Assembly: GCF_001524445.2 (NCBI RefSeq) | Contig: NZ_CP013418.1 | Location: 1,798,001 to 1,862,000 of the forward strand | Origin: Burkholderia savannae | GTDB taxonomy: Bacteria; Pseudomonadota; Gammaproteobacteria; Burkholderiales; Burkholderiaceae | Length of the DNA: 64,000 nucleotides | Reading direction: 5' to 3' | Position numbers and translations under genes: made by a program | Shown: positions 38,008 through 50,313 of the stretch, piece after piece | Layout of the letters: each line of letters begins with the position of its first letter | Numbering within the stretch: position 1 is the stretch's first letter | Notes under the pieces: generated by a model | What the model was told of the DNA's origin: nothing | The model's input: only the letters and a program-made list of their open reading frames with translations | Databases searched by the model: none

Positions 38008-38291
38008 TGGTCTGCCGAATGCCGGGCCTGCGGAGCGAGCGGCCCGGCGCCAGGCATGCGCAACGCTCGGCTCGAGCGTTGCATCGCGCGGGCTCGGCGC
38101 GCGGTCGGCGCGGGCTCGGCGCGCGATCCGCCGGCGAACTGCCGGCGATCGATGCAGCGACCGACGCCCCGCTCGGCATCGGTCCGACGATGCGCCGGCG
38201 CATCGCGCATCGCAAGCCGCGCACCGTGCATCGCACCGCACGCAGCACGCCGCGCGCCGCCATTCGCCATTCGCCAACCGTCATTCGCCGG

Positions 38292-38319
38292 CCGCCAGCC
38301 GCCAGCCGCCAGCCGCCAG
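38292..38319. repeat. Heptamer array CCGCCAG x4
   Basis: Four perfect 7-bp units, preceded by looser ATTCGCC repeats. Confidence 0.9.
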
Positions 38320-38581
38320 CCGCGGCAGCATTGTCGGGAGCCGCCGCCTTCGAGCATGCCCCGGTTTCGCGCCGCCAAACGCGGCTTCGGCGCGATTCGG
38401 CACGGCTTCGGCGCGATTCGGCGAACGAACCCCGCCAATAGTGCGCCGGCACGACGAATTTCCTTGCGTATCGCCCGCCCCCTTCCTAGAGTGGAGCGCA
38501 AAGAGCCGGATTGCATCGGCGGCGCGCGCATCGCACCGCATTGTTCAACGTATCAATTCAATCGATAGCGAAGGAACGTCG

Positions 38582-39025
38582 ATGACCGACATCGTGGACC
38601 ACGCGCGCGGCGCCCTGCGCGCGCAACCCTTCAGCATGCTGCTCGGCACCGAGCTCGTGCACATCGGCGGCGACGAGGCATCGCTGCGCCTGCCGATCCG
38701 CGACGAGCTCAGGCAGCAGTACGGCTTCGTCCACGGCGGCGTCATCAGCTATCTCGCCGACAACGCGCTGACGTTCGCCGGCGCGCTCGCGCTCGGTCCG
38801 CGCGTCGTCACTAGCGAATACAAGATCAATTACCTGCGCCCGGCCGTCGTCGGCACGCTGATCGCGCGCGCGAAGCTGATTTACGCGGGACGGAATCAGG
38901 CGACCTGCCAGTGCCACGTGTTCGTGATCGACGGCGATCACGAACGGCTCGTCGCGGTCGCTCAGGGCACGATCAACCGTGTCGGGGACGGGCGCGAGCC
39001 GGGTGCGGTCGAAGAAAAGGCGTAG
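38582..39025 (+). CDS. PaaI family hotdog-fold thioesterase
   Basis: A 147-aa acyl-CoA thioesterase of the hotdog fold. The signature YGFVHGGVISYLADNA (with H-G-G and the following Asp/Asn helix) is present, followed by VTSEYKINYLRPAVVGTLIA. PaaI-type enzymes hydrolyse aryl- or acyl-CoA esters in the cytoplasm, often as a rescue activity in phenylacetate catabolism; no such genes are nearby, so the substrate is unknown. AAGGAA six bases before the ATG gives a secure start. Confidence 0.88.
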   Translation: MTDIVDHARGALRAQPFSMLLGTELVHIGGDEASLRLPIRDELRQQYGFVHGGVISYLADNALTFAGALALGPRVVTSEYKINYLRPAVVGTLIARAKLIYAGRNQATCQCHVFVIDGDHERLVAVAQGTINRVGDGREPGAVEEKA

Positions 39026-39646
39026 CGCGTCGGCAAGCTGCGCGTGCGGGAAGGCGAGCGGCCTCGTCGGCCGCGTGAAACGGCGGGGCAAGCGTGGAAG
39101 ATGGCACGCGGCTTGGGTGACTTGGGTGGCGCACGGTGCGGCAGCGAATCCGCCGTTGCAAAGCGGTCGCGCCGGACATCGGAATAGCGGCATCCCGGAT
39201 CACCGCCATGCGCGATCGTCGGGATGCCAAATCATGGAAGCTTCAGATCACCGCGGCATCGGGACGCGGAAGCGCCCGGATGGCGAACCGCACGCGCGTC
39301 GAAGCTTTGAAGCACTAAATTCAAGGAACTCCGGAACTTTCGAGCTTCGAGCTTCGAGCTTCGAGCTTCGAGCTTCGAGCTTCGAGCTTCGAGCTTCGAG
39401 CTTCGAGCTTCGAGCTTCGAGCTTCGAGCTTCGAGCTTCGAGCTTCGAGCTTCGAGCTTCGAGCTTCGAGCTTCGAGCTTCGAGCCTTCGAGCCTTCGAG
39501 CCTTCGAGCCTTCGAGCCTTCGAGCATCGGAGCTTCCGGGCATCGGAAAGCAGGAACGTCAAAACGCCGAAGCACCCGATCATCGAAACAGCGCCACGAC
39601 TAAACACCCGAACGCCCGGTCATCGCCCCGTCCAAGCGCCGAAGCG
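39026..39646. other. Intergenic with long heptamer/octamer array
   Basis: Between the convergent thioesterase and prpF genes. It is dominated by the array at 39339-39525 and flanked by looser repeats (GCATCGG, CATCGGA). Long open frames here are due to the 7-bp period. No gene is seen. Confidence 0.8.
39339..39525. repeat. Compound array: TTCGAGC x21 then CTTCGAGC x5
   Basis: Twenty-one perfect heptamers (39339-39485) run straight into five perfect octamers (39486-39525) that differ by one added C. This is the largest array in the window. Confidence 0.97.
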
Positions 39647-40837
39647 TCAGAACGCGTCGCCCGGCACCCGCACGAAGCCTTCCATCAGCACGCGCGCGCT
39701 GCGGCTCATGATCGCCTTCGTGACGACCCACTCGCCGCCCGCCTGCTTCGCCTCCGCGCCGACGCGCAACGTGCCCGACGGATGCCCGAAGCGCACGGCC
39801 TCACGCTCGCCGCCGCCCGCCGCGAGATTCACGAGCGTACCCGGAATCGCGGCCGCGGTGCCGATGGCCACGGCCGCCGTGCCCATCATCGCGTGATGCA
39901 GCTTGCCCATCGACAGCGCGCGCACGAGCAGATCGACGTCGGCGGCCGCGACGCGCTTGCCGCTCGACGCGACGTAGTCGGCCGGCTTCGCGACGAACGC
40001 AACCTTCGGCGTGTGCTGGCGCGTCGCGATCTCGTCGAGCGATGCGATGAGGCCCATGCGCAGCGCGCCGTGCGCGCGGATCGTCTCGAACATCGCGAGC
40101 GCCTTCGCATCGCCGTTGATCGCGTCCTGAAGCTCGGCGCCGGTGTAGCCGATCGCCGCCGCGTCGACGAAGATCGTCGGAATGCCCGCGTTGATCATCG
40201 TCGCCTTCAGCGTGCCGACGCCGGGCACCTCCAGATCGTCGACGAGATTCCCGGTCGGGAACATCGCGCCGCCCGCGCCCTCCTCGTCGGCCGCCGGGTC
40301 CATGAATTCGAGCTGCACTTCGGCGGCCGGGAACGTGACGCCGTCGAGCTCGAAGTCGCCCGTCTCCTGCACCGCGCCGCGCGTGACCGGCACGTGCGCG
40401 ACGATCGTCTTGCCGATGTTCGCCTGCCAGATCCGCACGATCGCGACGCCGTTCTCCGGCACGCGCGCCGGATCGATCAGCCCGCCCGCGATCGCGAACG
40501 GGCCGACCGCCGCCGACAGGTTGCCGCAGTTGCCGCTCCAGTCGACGAACGGCTTGTCGATCGACACCTGGCCGAACAGGTAGTCGACGTCGTGATCGGG
40601 ACGCGCGCTCTTCGCGACGATCACCGTCTTGCTGGTGCTCGACGTCGCGCCGCCCATCCCGTCGATCTGCTTGCCGTACGGGTCGGGGCTGCCGATCACG
40701 CGCATCAGCAGCGCATCGCGCGCGGCGCCGGGCTTTTGCGCGGCCTCGGGCAGATCCTGCAGGCGGAAGAACACGCCCTTGCTGGTGCCGCCGCGCAGGT
40801 ACGTCGCGGGAATCCTGATTTGAGGGAGGTGAGCCAT
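39647..40837 (-). CDS. prpF: 2-methylaconitate cis-trans isomerase
   Basis: A 396-aa PrpF protein. Seen: the N-terminal IRIPATYLRGGTSKGVFFR, the core GMGGATSSTSKTVIVAKS, DWSGNCGNLSAAVGPFAIA with the conserved cysteine, and the C-terminal KLHHAMMGTAAVAIGTAAA. With AcnD it substitutes for PrpD: AcnD dehydrates 2-methylcitrate and PrpF isomerises the 2-methylaconitate formed so that it can be hydrated to 2-methylisocitrate. It is the last gene of the prpB-prpC-acnD-prpF operon, 156 bp after acnD. The start is set by the conserved N-terminus; AGGA lies fifteen bases upstream. Confidence 0.95.
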   Translation of the reverse strand: MAHLPQIRIPATYLRGGTSKGVFFRLQDLPEAAQKPGAARDALLMRVIGSPDPYGKQIDGMGGATSSTSKTVIVAKSARPDHDVDYLFGQVSIDKPFVDWSGNCGNLSAAVGPFAIAGGLIDPARVPENGVAIVRIWQANIGKTIVAHVPVTRGAVQETGDFELDGVTFPAAEVQLEFMDPAADEEGAGGAMFPTGNLVDDLEVPGVGTLKATMINAGIPTIFVDAAAIGYTGAELQDAINGDAKALAMFETIRAHGALRMGLIASLDEIATRQHTPKVAFVAKPADYVASSGKRVAAADVDLLVRALSMGKLHHAMMGTAAVAIGTAAAIPGTLVNLAAGGGEREAVRFGHPSGTLRVGAEAKQAGGEWVVTKAIMSRSARVLMEGFVRVPGDAF

Positions 40838-40993
40838 GGTTCGTGATGTCCTGTGTCGATCGATCGGAGCGAGTGCTTCGGCACCGACTCCGATCTCATG
40901 CAATGCAGGTGGGCCGGGGCCGCCCGCGCGCGGCGAACGGCCCCGCAAGGCGGCGCGTCGCCGCATCGCCCGGCAACGCGCGTCACCGCACCG

Positions 40994-43588
40994 TTACGCC
41001 GCCTTCGACGATTCGAGGAAGTCCTGCGCGAAGCGCTGCAACACGCCGCCCGCGTCGTAGATCGACACTTCCTCGGCCGTATCGAGCCGGCACGTGACGG
41101 GCACCTCGACGCGCTCGCCGCTCCCGCGATGGATCACGAGCGTGAGATCCGCGCGCGGCGTGCGCCCGCCGATCACGTCGAACGTCTCGGTGCCGTCGAT
41201 GCGAAGCGTCGTGCGGTTCGTGCCCGGCTTGAACTCGAGCGGCAGCACGCCCATGCCGATCAGGTTCGTGCGGTGGATGCGCTCGAAGCCTTCCGCGACG
41301 ATCGCCTCGACGCCCGCGAGCCGCACGCCCTTGGCCGCCCAGTCGCGCGACGAGCCCTGGCCGTAGTCGGCGCCGGCGACGACGATCAGCGGCTGCTTGC
41401 GATTCATGTAAGTCTCGATCGCTTCCCACATCCGCATGACCTTGCCTTCCGGCTCGACGCGCGCGAGCGAGCCTTTCTTCACCGCGCCGTCGACCACCGC
41501 CATCTCGTTGATCAGCGTCGGGTTCGCGAAGGTCGCGCGCTGCGCGGTCAGGTGGTCGCCCCGGTGCGTCGCGTACGAGTTGAAGTCTTCTTCCGGCAGG
41601 CCCATCTTCGCAAGGTATTCGCCCGCCGCGCTCGTCGACAGGATCGCGTTCGACGGCGACAGGTGGTCGGTCGTGATGTTGTCGCCGAGCACGGCGAGCG
41701 CTCGCATGCCCTGCAGCGTGCGCTCGCCCGCGAGCGCGCCTTCCCAGTACGGCGGGCGGCGGATGTACGTGCTCCGCGGCCGCCAGTCGTACAGCGGCGC
41801 CGCGCGCTCGCCGGCGTCGGCCGCGCGCGCGAACATCGGCTCGTAGACGCGGCGGAACTGCTCGGGCTTCACGCTCGACGCGACGATCGCGTCGATCTCC
41901 TCGTCGGTCGGCCAGATGTCCTTCAGCGTGACGGGCTTGCCGTCCTGGTCGTGGCCGAGCGCGTCCTTCTCGATGTCGAAGCGGATCGTGCCGGCGATCG
42001 CATACGCGACGACGAGCGGCGGCGACGCGAGGAACGCCTGCTTCGCATACGGATGGATGCGGCCGTCGAAGTTGCGGTTGCCGGACAGTACGGCCGTCGC
42101 GTACAGGTCGCGCTCGACGATCTCCTGCTGGATCTTCGGATCGAGCGCGCCGGACATCCCGTTGCAGGTCGTGCACGCGAACGCGACGATGCCGAAGCCG
42201 AGCTTCTCGAGTTCCGGCAGCAGGTTCGCTTCTTCCAGATACAGCTCGACCGCCTTCGAGCCGGGCGCGAGCGAGCTCTTCACCCACGGCTTGCGCGTAA
42301 GGCCGCGCGCGTTCGCGTTGCGCGCGAGCAGGGCCGCGGCGATCACGTTGCGCGGGTTGCTCGTGTTCGTGCAGCTCGTGATCGCGGCGATGATCACCGC
42401 GCCGTCGGGCATCTCGCCCGCCTTCTCCTCCCACTGGCCGGCGATCCCGCGCGCGGCGAGGTCCGACGTCGGCAGCCGCTTGTGCGGGTTCGACGGGCCG
42501 GCCATGTTGCGCACGACGCTCGACAGATCGAACGTCAGCGTGCGCTCGTATTGCGCGTTGGCGAGCGTATCGGCCCACAGGCCCGCCGCCTTCGCGTAGG
42601 TTTCGACGAGCTTCACCTGCTCGTCGCTGCGGCCCGTCAGGCGCAGATAATCGATCGTCTGCCCGTCGATGAAGAACATCGCGGCCGTCGCGCCGTATTC
42701 GGGCGCCATGTTCGAGATCGTCGCGCGATCGCCGAGCGTGAGGCTCTTCGCGCCCTCGCCGCGGAATTCCAGATACGCGCCGACCACCTTTTCCTTGCGC
42801 AGGAATTCGGTGAGCGCGAGCACGACGTCGGTCGCGGTGATGCCGGGCTGGCGCTTGCCCGTCAGCTCGACGCCGACGATGTCCGGCAGGCGCATCCACG
42901 ACGCGCGGCCGAGCATCACGTTCTCCGCCTCGAGGCCACCCACGCCGATCGCGATCACGCCGAGCGCGTCGACGTGCGGCGTGTGGCTGTCGGTGCCGAC
43001 GCAGGTGTCCGGGTACGCGACGCCGTCGTGCGCCTGGATCACGGGCGACATCTTCTCCAGGTTGATCTGGTGCATGATGCCGTTGCCGGGCGGAATCACG
43101 TCGACGTTCTCGAACGCCTTCTTCGTCCACTCGATGAAGTGGAAGCGATCCTCGTTGCGGCGATCCTCGATCGCGCGGTTCTTCGCGAACGCGTCCGGAT
43201 CGAAGCCGCCGCACTCGACGGCGAGCGAGTGATCGACGATCAGCTGCACCGGCACGACCGGATTCACCTTCGCCGGATCGCCGCCGCGTTCCGCGATCGC
43301 GTCGCGCAGGCCCGCGAGATCGACGAGCGCGGTCTGGCCGAGGATGTCGTGGCACACGACGCGCGCCGGAAACCACGGGAAATCGCGCTCGCGCTTGCGC
43401 TCGACGAGCTGTTTCAGGGAATCGGCGAGGATCGCCGGGTCGCAGCGGCGCACGAGGTTCTCGGCGAGCACGCGCGACGTGTACGGCAGGGCGTCGTACG
43501 CGCCCGGGCTGATCGCGTCGACGGCGGCGCGCGCGTCGAAATAATCGAGCGACGTGCCGGGCAGGGGTTTGCGGTTGGCAGTGTTCAT
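40994..43588 (-). CDS. acnD: Fe/S-dependent 2-methylisocitrate dehydratase
   Basis: An 864-aa aconitase-family enzyme holding a [4Fe-4S] cluster. Seen: VCHDILGQTALVDLAGLRD near the N-terminus, GTDSHTPHVDALGVIAIGVG, the cluster motifs SCTNTSNPRN and FACTTCNGMSG (three cysteines), and the swivel-domain segment LIVVAGADYGQGSSRDWAA. AcnD converts 2-methylcitrate to 2-methylaconitate in propionate catabolism and needs PrpF next to it, which is present. It lies 73 bp after prpC with a 10-bp GC hairpin in the spacer. Confidence 0.96.
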   Translation of the reverse strand: MNTANRKPLPGTSLDYFDARAAVDAISPGAYDALPYTSRVLAENLVRRCDPAILADSLKQLVERKRERDFPWFPARVVCHDILGQTALVDLAGLRDAIAERGGDPAKVNPVVPVQLIVDHSLAVECGGFDPDAFAKNRAIEDRRNEDRFHFIEWTKKAFENVDVIPPGNGIMHQINLEKMSPVIQAHDGVAYPDTCVGTDSHTPHVDALGVIAIGVGGLEAENVMLGRASWMRLPDIVGVELTGKRQPGITATDVVLALTEFLRKEKVVGAYLEFRGEGAKSLTLGDRATISNMAPEYGATAAMFFIDGQTIDYLRLTGRSDEQVKLVETYAKAAGLWADTLANAQYERTLTFDLSSVVRNMAGPSNPHKRLPTSDLAARGIAGQWEEKAGEMPDGAVIIAAITSCTNTSNPRNVIAAALLARNANARGLTRKPWVKSSLAPGSKAVELYLEEANLLPELEKLGFGIVAFACTTCNGMSGALDPKIQQEIVERDLYATAVLSGNRNFDGRIHPYAKQAFLASPPLVVAYAIAGTIRFDIEKDALGHDQDGKPVTLKDIWPTDEEIDAIVASSVKPEQFRRVYEPMFARAADAGERAAPLYDWRPRSTYIRRPPYWEGALAGERTLQGMRALAVLGDNITTDHLSPSNAILSTSAAGEYLAKMGLPEEDFNSYATHRGDHLTAQRATFANPTLINEMAVVDGAVKKGSLARVEPEGKVMRMWEAIETYMNRKQPLIVVAGADYGQGSSRDWAAKGVRLAGVEAIVAEGFERIHRTNLIGMGVLPLEFKPGTNRTTLRIDGTETFDVIGGRTPRADLTLVIHRGSGERVEVPVTCRLDTAEEVSIYDAGGVLQRFAQDFLESSKAA

Positions 43589-43624
43589 TGCGTGGGGACA
43601 GACTGGGTAACGATCGTCGCGAAA

Positions 43625-43647
43625 CGGCCGGGCGTCGCGCCCGGCCG
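43625..43647 (-). terminator. Intercistronic GC hairpin between prpC and acnD
   Basis: A perfect 10-bp stem with a 3-base loop in the 73-bp prpC-acnD spacer, without a T-run. It may be an attenuating or mRNA-stabilising element rather than a true terminator, as the operon continues. Confidence 0.5.
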
Positions 43648-43661
43648 CCGGATGCCGCCGA

Positions 43662-44834
43662 TCAGCGCTTCTCGATCGGCACGAACTTCAGGTCTTCCGG
43701 CCCGGTGTAGTTCGCGCTCGGGCGGATGATCTTGTTGTCGACTCGCTGCTCGATGATGTGCGCGCTCCAGCCGGACGTGCGCGCGATCACGAAGAGCGGC
43801 GTGAACATCGCGGTCGGCACGCCCATCATGTGGTACGACACCGCGCTGAACCAGTCGAGGTTCGGGAACATCTTCTTGATCTCCCACATCACCGATTCGA
43901 GGCGCTCGGCGATGTTGAAGAGCTTCAGGTCGCCCGCTTCCTTCGACAGCTTGCGCGCGACTTCCTTGATCACCTTGTTGCGCGGATCGGAGATCGTGTA
44001 GACGGGGTGGCCGAAGCCGATCACGACTTCCTTGTTCTCGACGCGGCGGCGGATGTCGGCTTCCGCTTCGTCAGGCGTGCGGTAGCGGTTCTGGATCTCG
44101 TACGCGACCTCGTTCGCGCCGCCGTGCTTCGGCCCGCGCAGCGCGCCGATCGCGCCCGTGATCGACGAATAGATGTCCGAGCCCGTGCCGGCGATCACGC
44201 GGCCCGTGAACGTCGACGCGTTGAACTCGTGCTCCGCGTACAGGATCAGCGACGTGTGCATCGCGTCGACCCACGATTTCGACGGCGTCTTGCCGTGCAG
44301 CAGGTGCAGGAAGTGTCCGCCGATCGAATCGTCGTCGGTTTCCGTTTCGATCCGGCGGCCGTTGTGCGAATAGTGATACCAGTACAGCAGCATCGAGCCG
44401 AGCGACGCCATCAGCCGGTCCGCGATGTCGCGCGCGCCCGGCAGGTTGTGATCGTCCTTCTCGGGCAGCACGGTGCCGAGCACCGACACGCCCGTGCGCA
44501 TCACGTCCATCGGATGCGCGGACGCCGGCACCCATTCGAGCGCCGCCTTCACGTTCGCGGGCAGCCCGCGCATCGCGCGCAGCTTCGCCTTGTACGCGGC
44601 CAGCTCGGTGACGTTCGGCAGCGTCTCGTGCACGAGCAGGTGCGCGATCTCCTCGAATTCGCTCGAGCCGGCGATGTCGAGAATGTCGTAGCCGCGGTAA
44701 TGCAGATCGTTGCCGGTCTTGCCGACCGTGCACAGCGCCGTGTTGCCCGCCGCGACGCCCGACAGCGCAACCGACTTCTTCGGCTTGAAACCGCCCGCGG
44801 CGCTCGTCGCCGCCGCTTCCTTCGTCTCGCTCAT
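43662..44834 (-). CDS. prpC: 2-methylcitrate synthase
   Basis: A 390-aa citrate-synthase-family enzyme that condenses propionyl-CoA with oxaloacetate. Seen: the N-terminal [17 protein letters not shown] with [13 protein letters not shown], the active-site histidine regions [19 protein letters not shown] and [13 protein letters not shown], and [17 protein letters not shown] with the catalytic GHPVY element. The pattern matches PrpC rather than housekeeping citrate synthase in the short N-terminus and in its place in the prp operon, 63 bp after prpB. Confidence 0.96.
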   Translation of the reverse strand: MSETKEAAATSAAGGFKPKKSVALSGVAAGNTALCTVGKTGNDLHYRGYDILDIAGSSEFEEIAHLLVHETLPNVTELAAYKAKLRAMRGLPANVKAALEWVPASAHPMDVMRTGVSVLGTVLPEKDDHNLPGARDIADRLMASLGSMLLYWYHYSHNGRRIETETDDDSIGGHFLHLLHGKTPSKSWVDAMHTSLILYAEHEFNASTFTGRVIAGTGSDIYSSITGAIGALRGPKHGGANEVAYEIQNRYRTPDEAEADIRRRVENKEVVIGFGHPVYTISDPRNKVIKEVARKLSKEAGDLKLFNIAERLESVMWEIKKMFPNLDWFSAVSYHMMGVPTAMFTPLFVIARTSGWSAHIIEQRVDNKIIRPSANYTGPEDLKFVPIEKR

Positions 44835-44897
44835 CCTTATACTCTCCTGGGTTCGAATCCGTGATTCCCTGCTTCGGTGCTCGCGCGCATCCGCGCT

Positions 44898-45791
44898 TCA
44901 GTTCCGGCCTTGGCTGAAGAGCTGGTCCAGCTTCTCTTCGTATGCGTAGTAGCCGAGATACTCGTACAGCTCCGCGCGCGTCTGCATCGTCGGCACCGCG
45001 GCCTTTTGCGTGCCGTCGCGGCGCACCGTCTCGTAGAAGTTCAGCGCGGCCTTGTTCATCGCGCGATACGCGCCGCAGCAGTACAGCGCGATGTCGACGT
45101 TCGCGCTCTTCAGCTCGTCGAGCGTGAAAAGCGGCGTCGAGCCGAACTCGGTCAGGTTCGCGAGAATCGGCACCTTCACCGCTTCCTTGAAGCGGCGGTA
45201 ATCGTCGAGCGTCTTCATCGCCTCGGGGAAGATCATGTCCGCGCCCGCCTCGACGTACGCGATCGCGCGCTCGATCGCCGAGTCGATGCCCTCGGCCGCC
45301 GCGGCGTCGGTGCGCGCCATGATCACGAAGGTCTCGTCGGTGCGCGCGTCGACGGCCGCCTTGATCCGGTCGACCATCTCGCCCGTCGGCACGCATTCCT
45401 TGCCCGGACGGTGGCCGCAGCGCTTCTGGCCGACCTGATCCTCGAGGTGCACCGCGCCGACGCCCGCCTTGATGAACGAGCGGATCGTGCGCGCGATGTT
45501 GAACGCGCCGCCCCAGCCGGTATCGATGTCGACGAGAAGCGGCAGGTTCGTCGCGTTGGTGATCCGGTTCGCGTCGACGAGCACGTCGTCCATCGTGCTG
45601 ATGCCGAGATCGGGAATGCCGAGCGAGTTCGCGGCGACGCCGCCGCCCGACAGATACACCGCCTTGAAGCCAACCGCCTCGGCCATCTTCGCGGCGTACG
45701 CGGTGATCGCGCCGACCACCTGCAGCGGCTGCTCGGCCGCGACCGCCGCGCGGAACTTCGCGCCGGCGCTGATCAGTTGTGGGTTGCCCAT
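44898..45791 (-). CDS. prpB: 2-methylisocitrate lyase
   Basis: A 297-aa PEP mutase/isocitrate-lyase superfamily enzyme that splits 2-methylisocitrate to pyruvate and succinate. Seen: the metal-binding [19 protein letters not shown], and the catalytic KRCGH motif with Cys125 ([18 protein letters not shown]). The start follows AGGAGGAGTCG, the best Shine-Dalgarno site of the operon. A sigma-54-type promoter lies about 30 bp upstream. First gene of prpB-prpC-acnD-prpF, divergent from prpR. Confidence 0.96.
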   Translation of the reverse strand: MGNPQLISAGAKFRAAVAAEQPLQVVGAITAYAAKMAEAVGFKAVYLSGGGVAANSLGIPDLGISTMDDVLVDANRITNATNLPLLVDIDTGWGGAFNIARTIRSFIKAGVGAVHLEDQVGQKRCGHRPGKECVPTGEMVDRIKAAVDARTDETFVIMARTDAAAAEGIDSAIERAIAYVEAGADMIFPEAMKTLDDYRRFKEAVKVPILANLTEFGSTPLFTLDELKSANVDIALYCCGAYRAMNKAALNFYETVRRDGTQKAAVPTMQTRAELYEYLGYYAYEEKLDQLFSQGRN

Positions 45792-45819
45792 CGACTCCTC
45801 CTGAAAGATGCTCGTCAAG

Positions 45820-45835
45820 AGCAAGGTCCGGGCCA
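45820..45835 (-). promoter_or_regulatory. Sigma-54 (-24/-12) promoter of prp operon
   Basis: On the minus strand TGGCCCGGACCTTGCT matches TGGCAC-N5-TTGCW with correct GG/GC spacing. It ends 29 bases before the prpB start. PrpR is a sigma-54 activator, so the promoter type fits the regulator. Confidence 0.85.
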
Positions 45836-45905
45836 GGCCGATCGCCGGCCGCTAAGCTGCTGATTCTGCGCGCAATCCGCGCTTGCCGCTCATGTCGGAC
45901 AATTG

Positions 45906-45919
45906 CAATTTCGAAATTG
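45906..45919. promoter_or_regulatory. Palindrome, candidate PrpR upstream activating site
   Basis: CAATTTCGAAATTG is a perfect 14-bp palindrome about 80 bp upstream of the sigma-54 promoter and 90 bp before prpR, in an AT-rich island that also has TGAAATTCCATATTTGAAAT. The distance suits an enhancer-type site for PrpR. Confidence 0.6.
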
Positions 45920-46008
45920 AAATTCCATATTTGAAATCGACGCGCGATAATGCGAATCGTCATCCATCCGGCCGAGCGCCGCGCGCGCCCGGCCTTTCGG
46001 TCTCGATC

Positions 46009-48030
<2,022 letters not shown>

Positions 48031-48479
48031 GCGCGGCGGCGGCGTGTGACGCGCAACCGGGAACTTGCGGCGAAGCGCTTTCGCTTCGGTTCTTGCGGTT
48101 TGCGGTTTGCGGTTTGCGGTTTGCGGTTTGCGGTTTGCAACTTGCATCTCGCGTCTCGCGTCTCGCGTCTCGCGTCTCGCGTCTCGCGATTTTCAGCTTG
48201 CGGCATTCGCAGCGCGTTGTCCTCGCGCCTTTCGTCGCGATTCTCGCTTCGTCACGCGATTCGTCGGCCGCAACGCGCCCGCATTGCCTGCGCGCCCCGC
48301 CCGCTCGCACGCGCATCCCGAGCATCCCGACGCATCCCGACGCATCCCATCGCATCCCGGCATCCGCGATTCGCCTGCCCGTCGCGCTCAATCATCTGAT
48401 TTAAGGAACCCAGGCCCGCGCCGATAACCAGCCATCGACGCAGGCCACACGGCATTCACCCAGCAACGCCCGAAATCAG
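48031..48479. other. Intergenic with two heptamer arrays
   Basis: Between prpR and the second chemoreceptor. It holds TTGCGGT x6 then TCGCGTC x5 and, further on, a GACGCATCCC-type repeat (48326-48358). No gene is seen. Confidence 0.75.
48093..48183. repeat. Adjacent heptamer arrays TTGCGGT x6 and TCGCGTC x5
   Basis: Six perfect TTGCGGT units (48093-48134), two transitional units (TTGCAAC, TTGCATC), then five TCGCGTC units (48149-48183). Confidence 0.95.
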
Positions 48480-50090
48480 ATGAAGCTCCGCCACAAAATC
48501 CCGCTTGCCTTCGCGGCAGCCCTCGTCCTCACATCCGCCGGCGCGTTCTACGGCATTCATGCGCTCAACCGCTCGCTCGACACGTACGCCACGACGGTCC
48601 AGCAAAACGCCGCGAACGAGCGGATGGTGTCCGCGACGCTCGTCGCGTTCAAGCTGCAAGTGCAGGAATGGAAGGACACGCTGCTGCGCGGCAAGGACCC
48701 GGCGAAACTCGACAAATACTGGAGCGCGTTCCAGCAGCGCGAACGAACCGTCGGCGCACTCGCCGCCGAACTCGAATCGAAGCTGCCCGACGGCGAAAGC
48801 CGCAGGCTGATCGAGCAATTCGCGTCGGCGCACGTGGAAATGGGGCGAGGCTATCGTAAGGGATTCGAAGCATTCAAGGCGTCGGGCTTCGATCCGTCGG
48901 TGGGCGACCAAGCCGTGGCCGGCGTCGATCGCGCGCCCGCCGCGCTCCTCGAAAAGGCCGCGCAGGACATCGCCGCCGACAGCGCGCGCGAATCGGCCGA
49001 AGCCGCGAGCAACGCCGCGCACGCGACGACGGTCAGCATCGTCGCGACGCTCGTCGTGTTCGCGCTCGCGCTCGCCGGCGGCGTCTGGTTCAGCGGCGCC
49101 GTCACGCGCCCGCTCGCGCGCGCGCTCGCTTGCGTGCGCCGGGTCGCGACGGGCGATCTGTCGACGCCGATCGACGCGCGCGGCGACGACGAGATCGCCG
49201 AGCTGCTCGCCGCGCTGAAGGACATGCAGGCGAGCCTGTCGCGCGTCGTCCACGACGTGCGGCACAGCGCCGACGGCGTCGCGACCGCGAGCGCGCAGAT
49301 CGCGTCGGGCAATCTCGATCTGTCGTCGCGCACCGAGGAACAGGCGGCGTCGCTCGAGGAAACGGCGGCGAGCATGGACGAGCTCACGTCGACCGTGCGC
49401 CGCAACGCCGAGCATGCGCAGCATGCGTGCGCGGTGGCCGCAGGCGCGTCGACGACCGCGACGCGCGGCGGCGACGTGATGCGGCAAGTCGTCGACACGA
49501 TGCGCGGGATCGCGGACAGCTCGGGCCGGGTCGCCGAGATCATCGCGGTGATCGACGGCATCGCGTTCCAGACCAACATCCTCGCGCTGAACGCGGCCGT
49601 CGAAGCCGCGCGCGCGGGCGAGCAAGGGCGCGGCTTCGCGGTCGTCGCGGGCGAGGTGCGCACGCTCGCGCAGCGCAGCGCGACGGCGGCCCGCGAAATC
49701 AAAGCGCTGATCGAGCAGTCGGCCGAACGCGTCGGCGCGGGCTCCGCGCTCGTCGGCGACGCGGGGCGGATCATCGGCGAGATCGTCGGCTCGGTGCGGC
49801 AGGTGACGGACATCGTGAGCGAGATCGCGTCGGCGTCGAACGAGCAGAGCGTCGGCATCGAGCAGGTCAACCATGCCGTCGCGCAAATGGACAACGTGAC
49901 GCAGCAGAACGCGGCGCTCGTCGAGGAGGCGTCGGCGGCGGCGCACGCGCTCGCCGAGCAGGCGCGCGCGCTGCACGGCGCGGTCGCGGTGTTCAGGCTG
50001 CAAGACGATCGCGTGAGCGAGCGCGGCGACGCTCGCGGCGCGCAGCAGCCCGCCGAGCAAAAACTTCGGCTGGCGGACGCGTTTGTCTGA
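48480..50090 (+). CDS. Methyl-accepting chemotaxis protein
   Basis: A 536-aa chemoreceptor with the same plan as the one at 32787-34400. Helix 1 is [19 protein letters not shown]; a helical periplasmic domain (31-185) follows, then helix 2 ([20 protein letters not shown]), a HAMP segment ([19 protein letters not shown]) and the signalling domain with the tip [19 protein letters not shown]. The ligand domain differs from the other receptor ([19 protein letters not shown]), so the two sense different signals. There is no C-terminal NWETF pentapeptide. No chemotaxis genes adjoin it. Confidence 0.93.
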   Translation: MKLRHKIPLAFAAALVLTSAGAFYGIHALNRSLDTYATTVQQNAANERMVSATLVAFKLQVQEWKDTLLRGKDPAKLDKYWSAFQQRERTVGALAAELESKLPDGESRRLIEQFASAHVEMGRGYRKGFEAFKASGFDPSVGDQAVAGVDRAPAALLEKAAQDIAADSARESAEAASNAAHATTVSIVATLVVFALALAGGVWFSGAVTRPLARALACVRRVATGDLSTPIDARGDDEIAELLAALKDMQASLSRVVHDVRHSADGVATASAQIASGNLDLSSRTEEQAASLEETAASMDELTSTVRRNAEHAQHACAVAAGASTTATRGGDVMRQVVDTMRGIADSSGRVAEIIAVIDGIAFQTNILALNAAVEAARAGEQGRGFAVVAGEVRTLAQRSATAAREIKALIEQSAERVGAGSALVGDAGRIIGEIVGSVRQVTDIVSEIASASNEQSVGIEQVNHAVAQMDNVTQQNAALVEEASAAAHALAEQARALHGAVAVFRLQDDRVSERGDARGAQQPAEQKLRLADAFV

Positions 50091-50140
50091 ACGCCCGGCG
50101 AGCCGCGCGCATACCACCGGCGCTCGCCTCGGCGCAACTC

Positions 50141-50215
50141 GGTGCGGCTCGGTGTGGCTCGGTGTGGCTCGGTGTGGCACGGCGCGGCACGGCTCGGCAC
50201 GGCACGGCTCGGCTA
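50141..50215. repeat. Decamer-type repeats GGTGTGGCTC and related
   Basis: Degenerate 10-bp units (CGGTGTGGCT x3) running into CGGCACGGCT-type units, between the chemoreceptor and methyltransferase genes. Confidence 0.8.
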
Positions 50216-50313
50216 AGCGCGACTGAGCGTGACCGAACGACTGAACGCAACAGAACGAAACTGAACGCGACGCAGCGAATCACATGCGACGCATCAATGC
50301 AACCGCATCCACG

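Larger units (their letters stand above)
37855..38581. other. Intergenic, GDL operon promoter region and repeats
   Basis: A 727-bp spacer between the GDL operon (minus) and a thioesterase gene (plus). It contains the lux-box-like palindrome at 37992-38007, four CCGCCAG heptamers at 38292-38319, and degenerate direct repeats of GATTCGGC (38394-38424). No gene is seen. Confidence 0.6.

Noticed and set aside
39232..39607. Frames encoding perfect SSKLEAR-type repeats on both strands
   Set aside because: Produced by the 7-bp array in every frame; no start signal or domain, so not a repeat protein gene.
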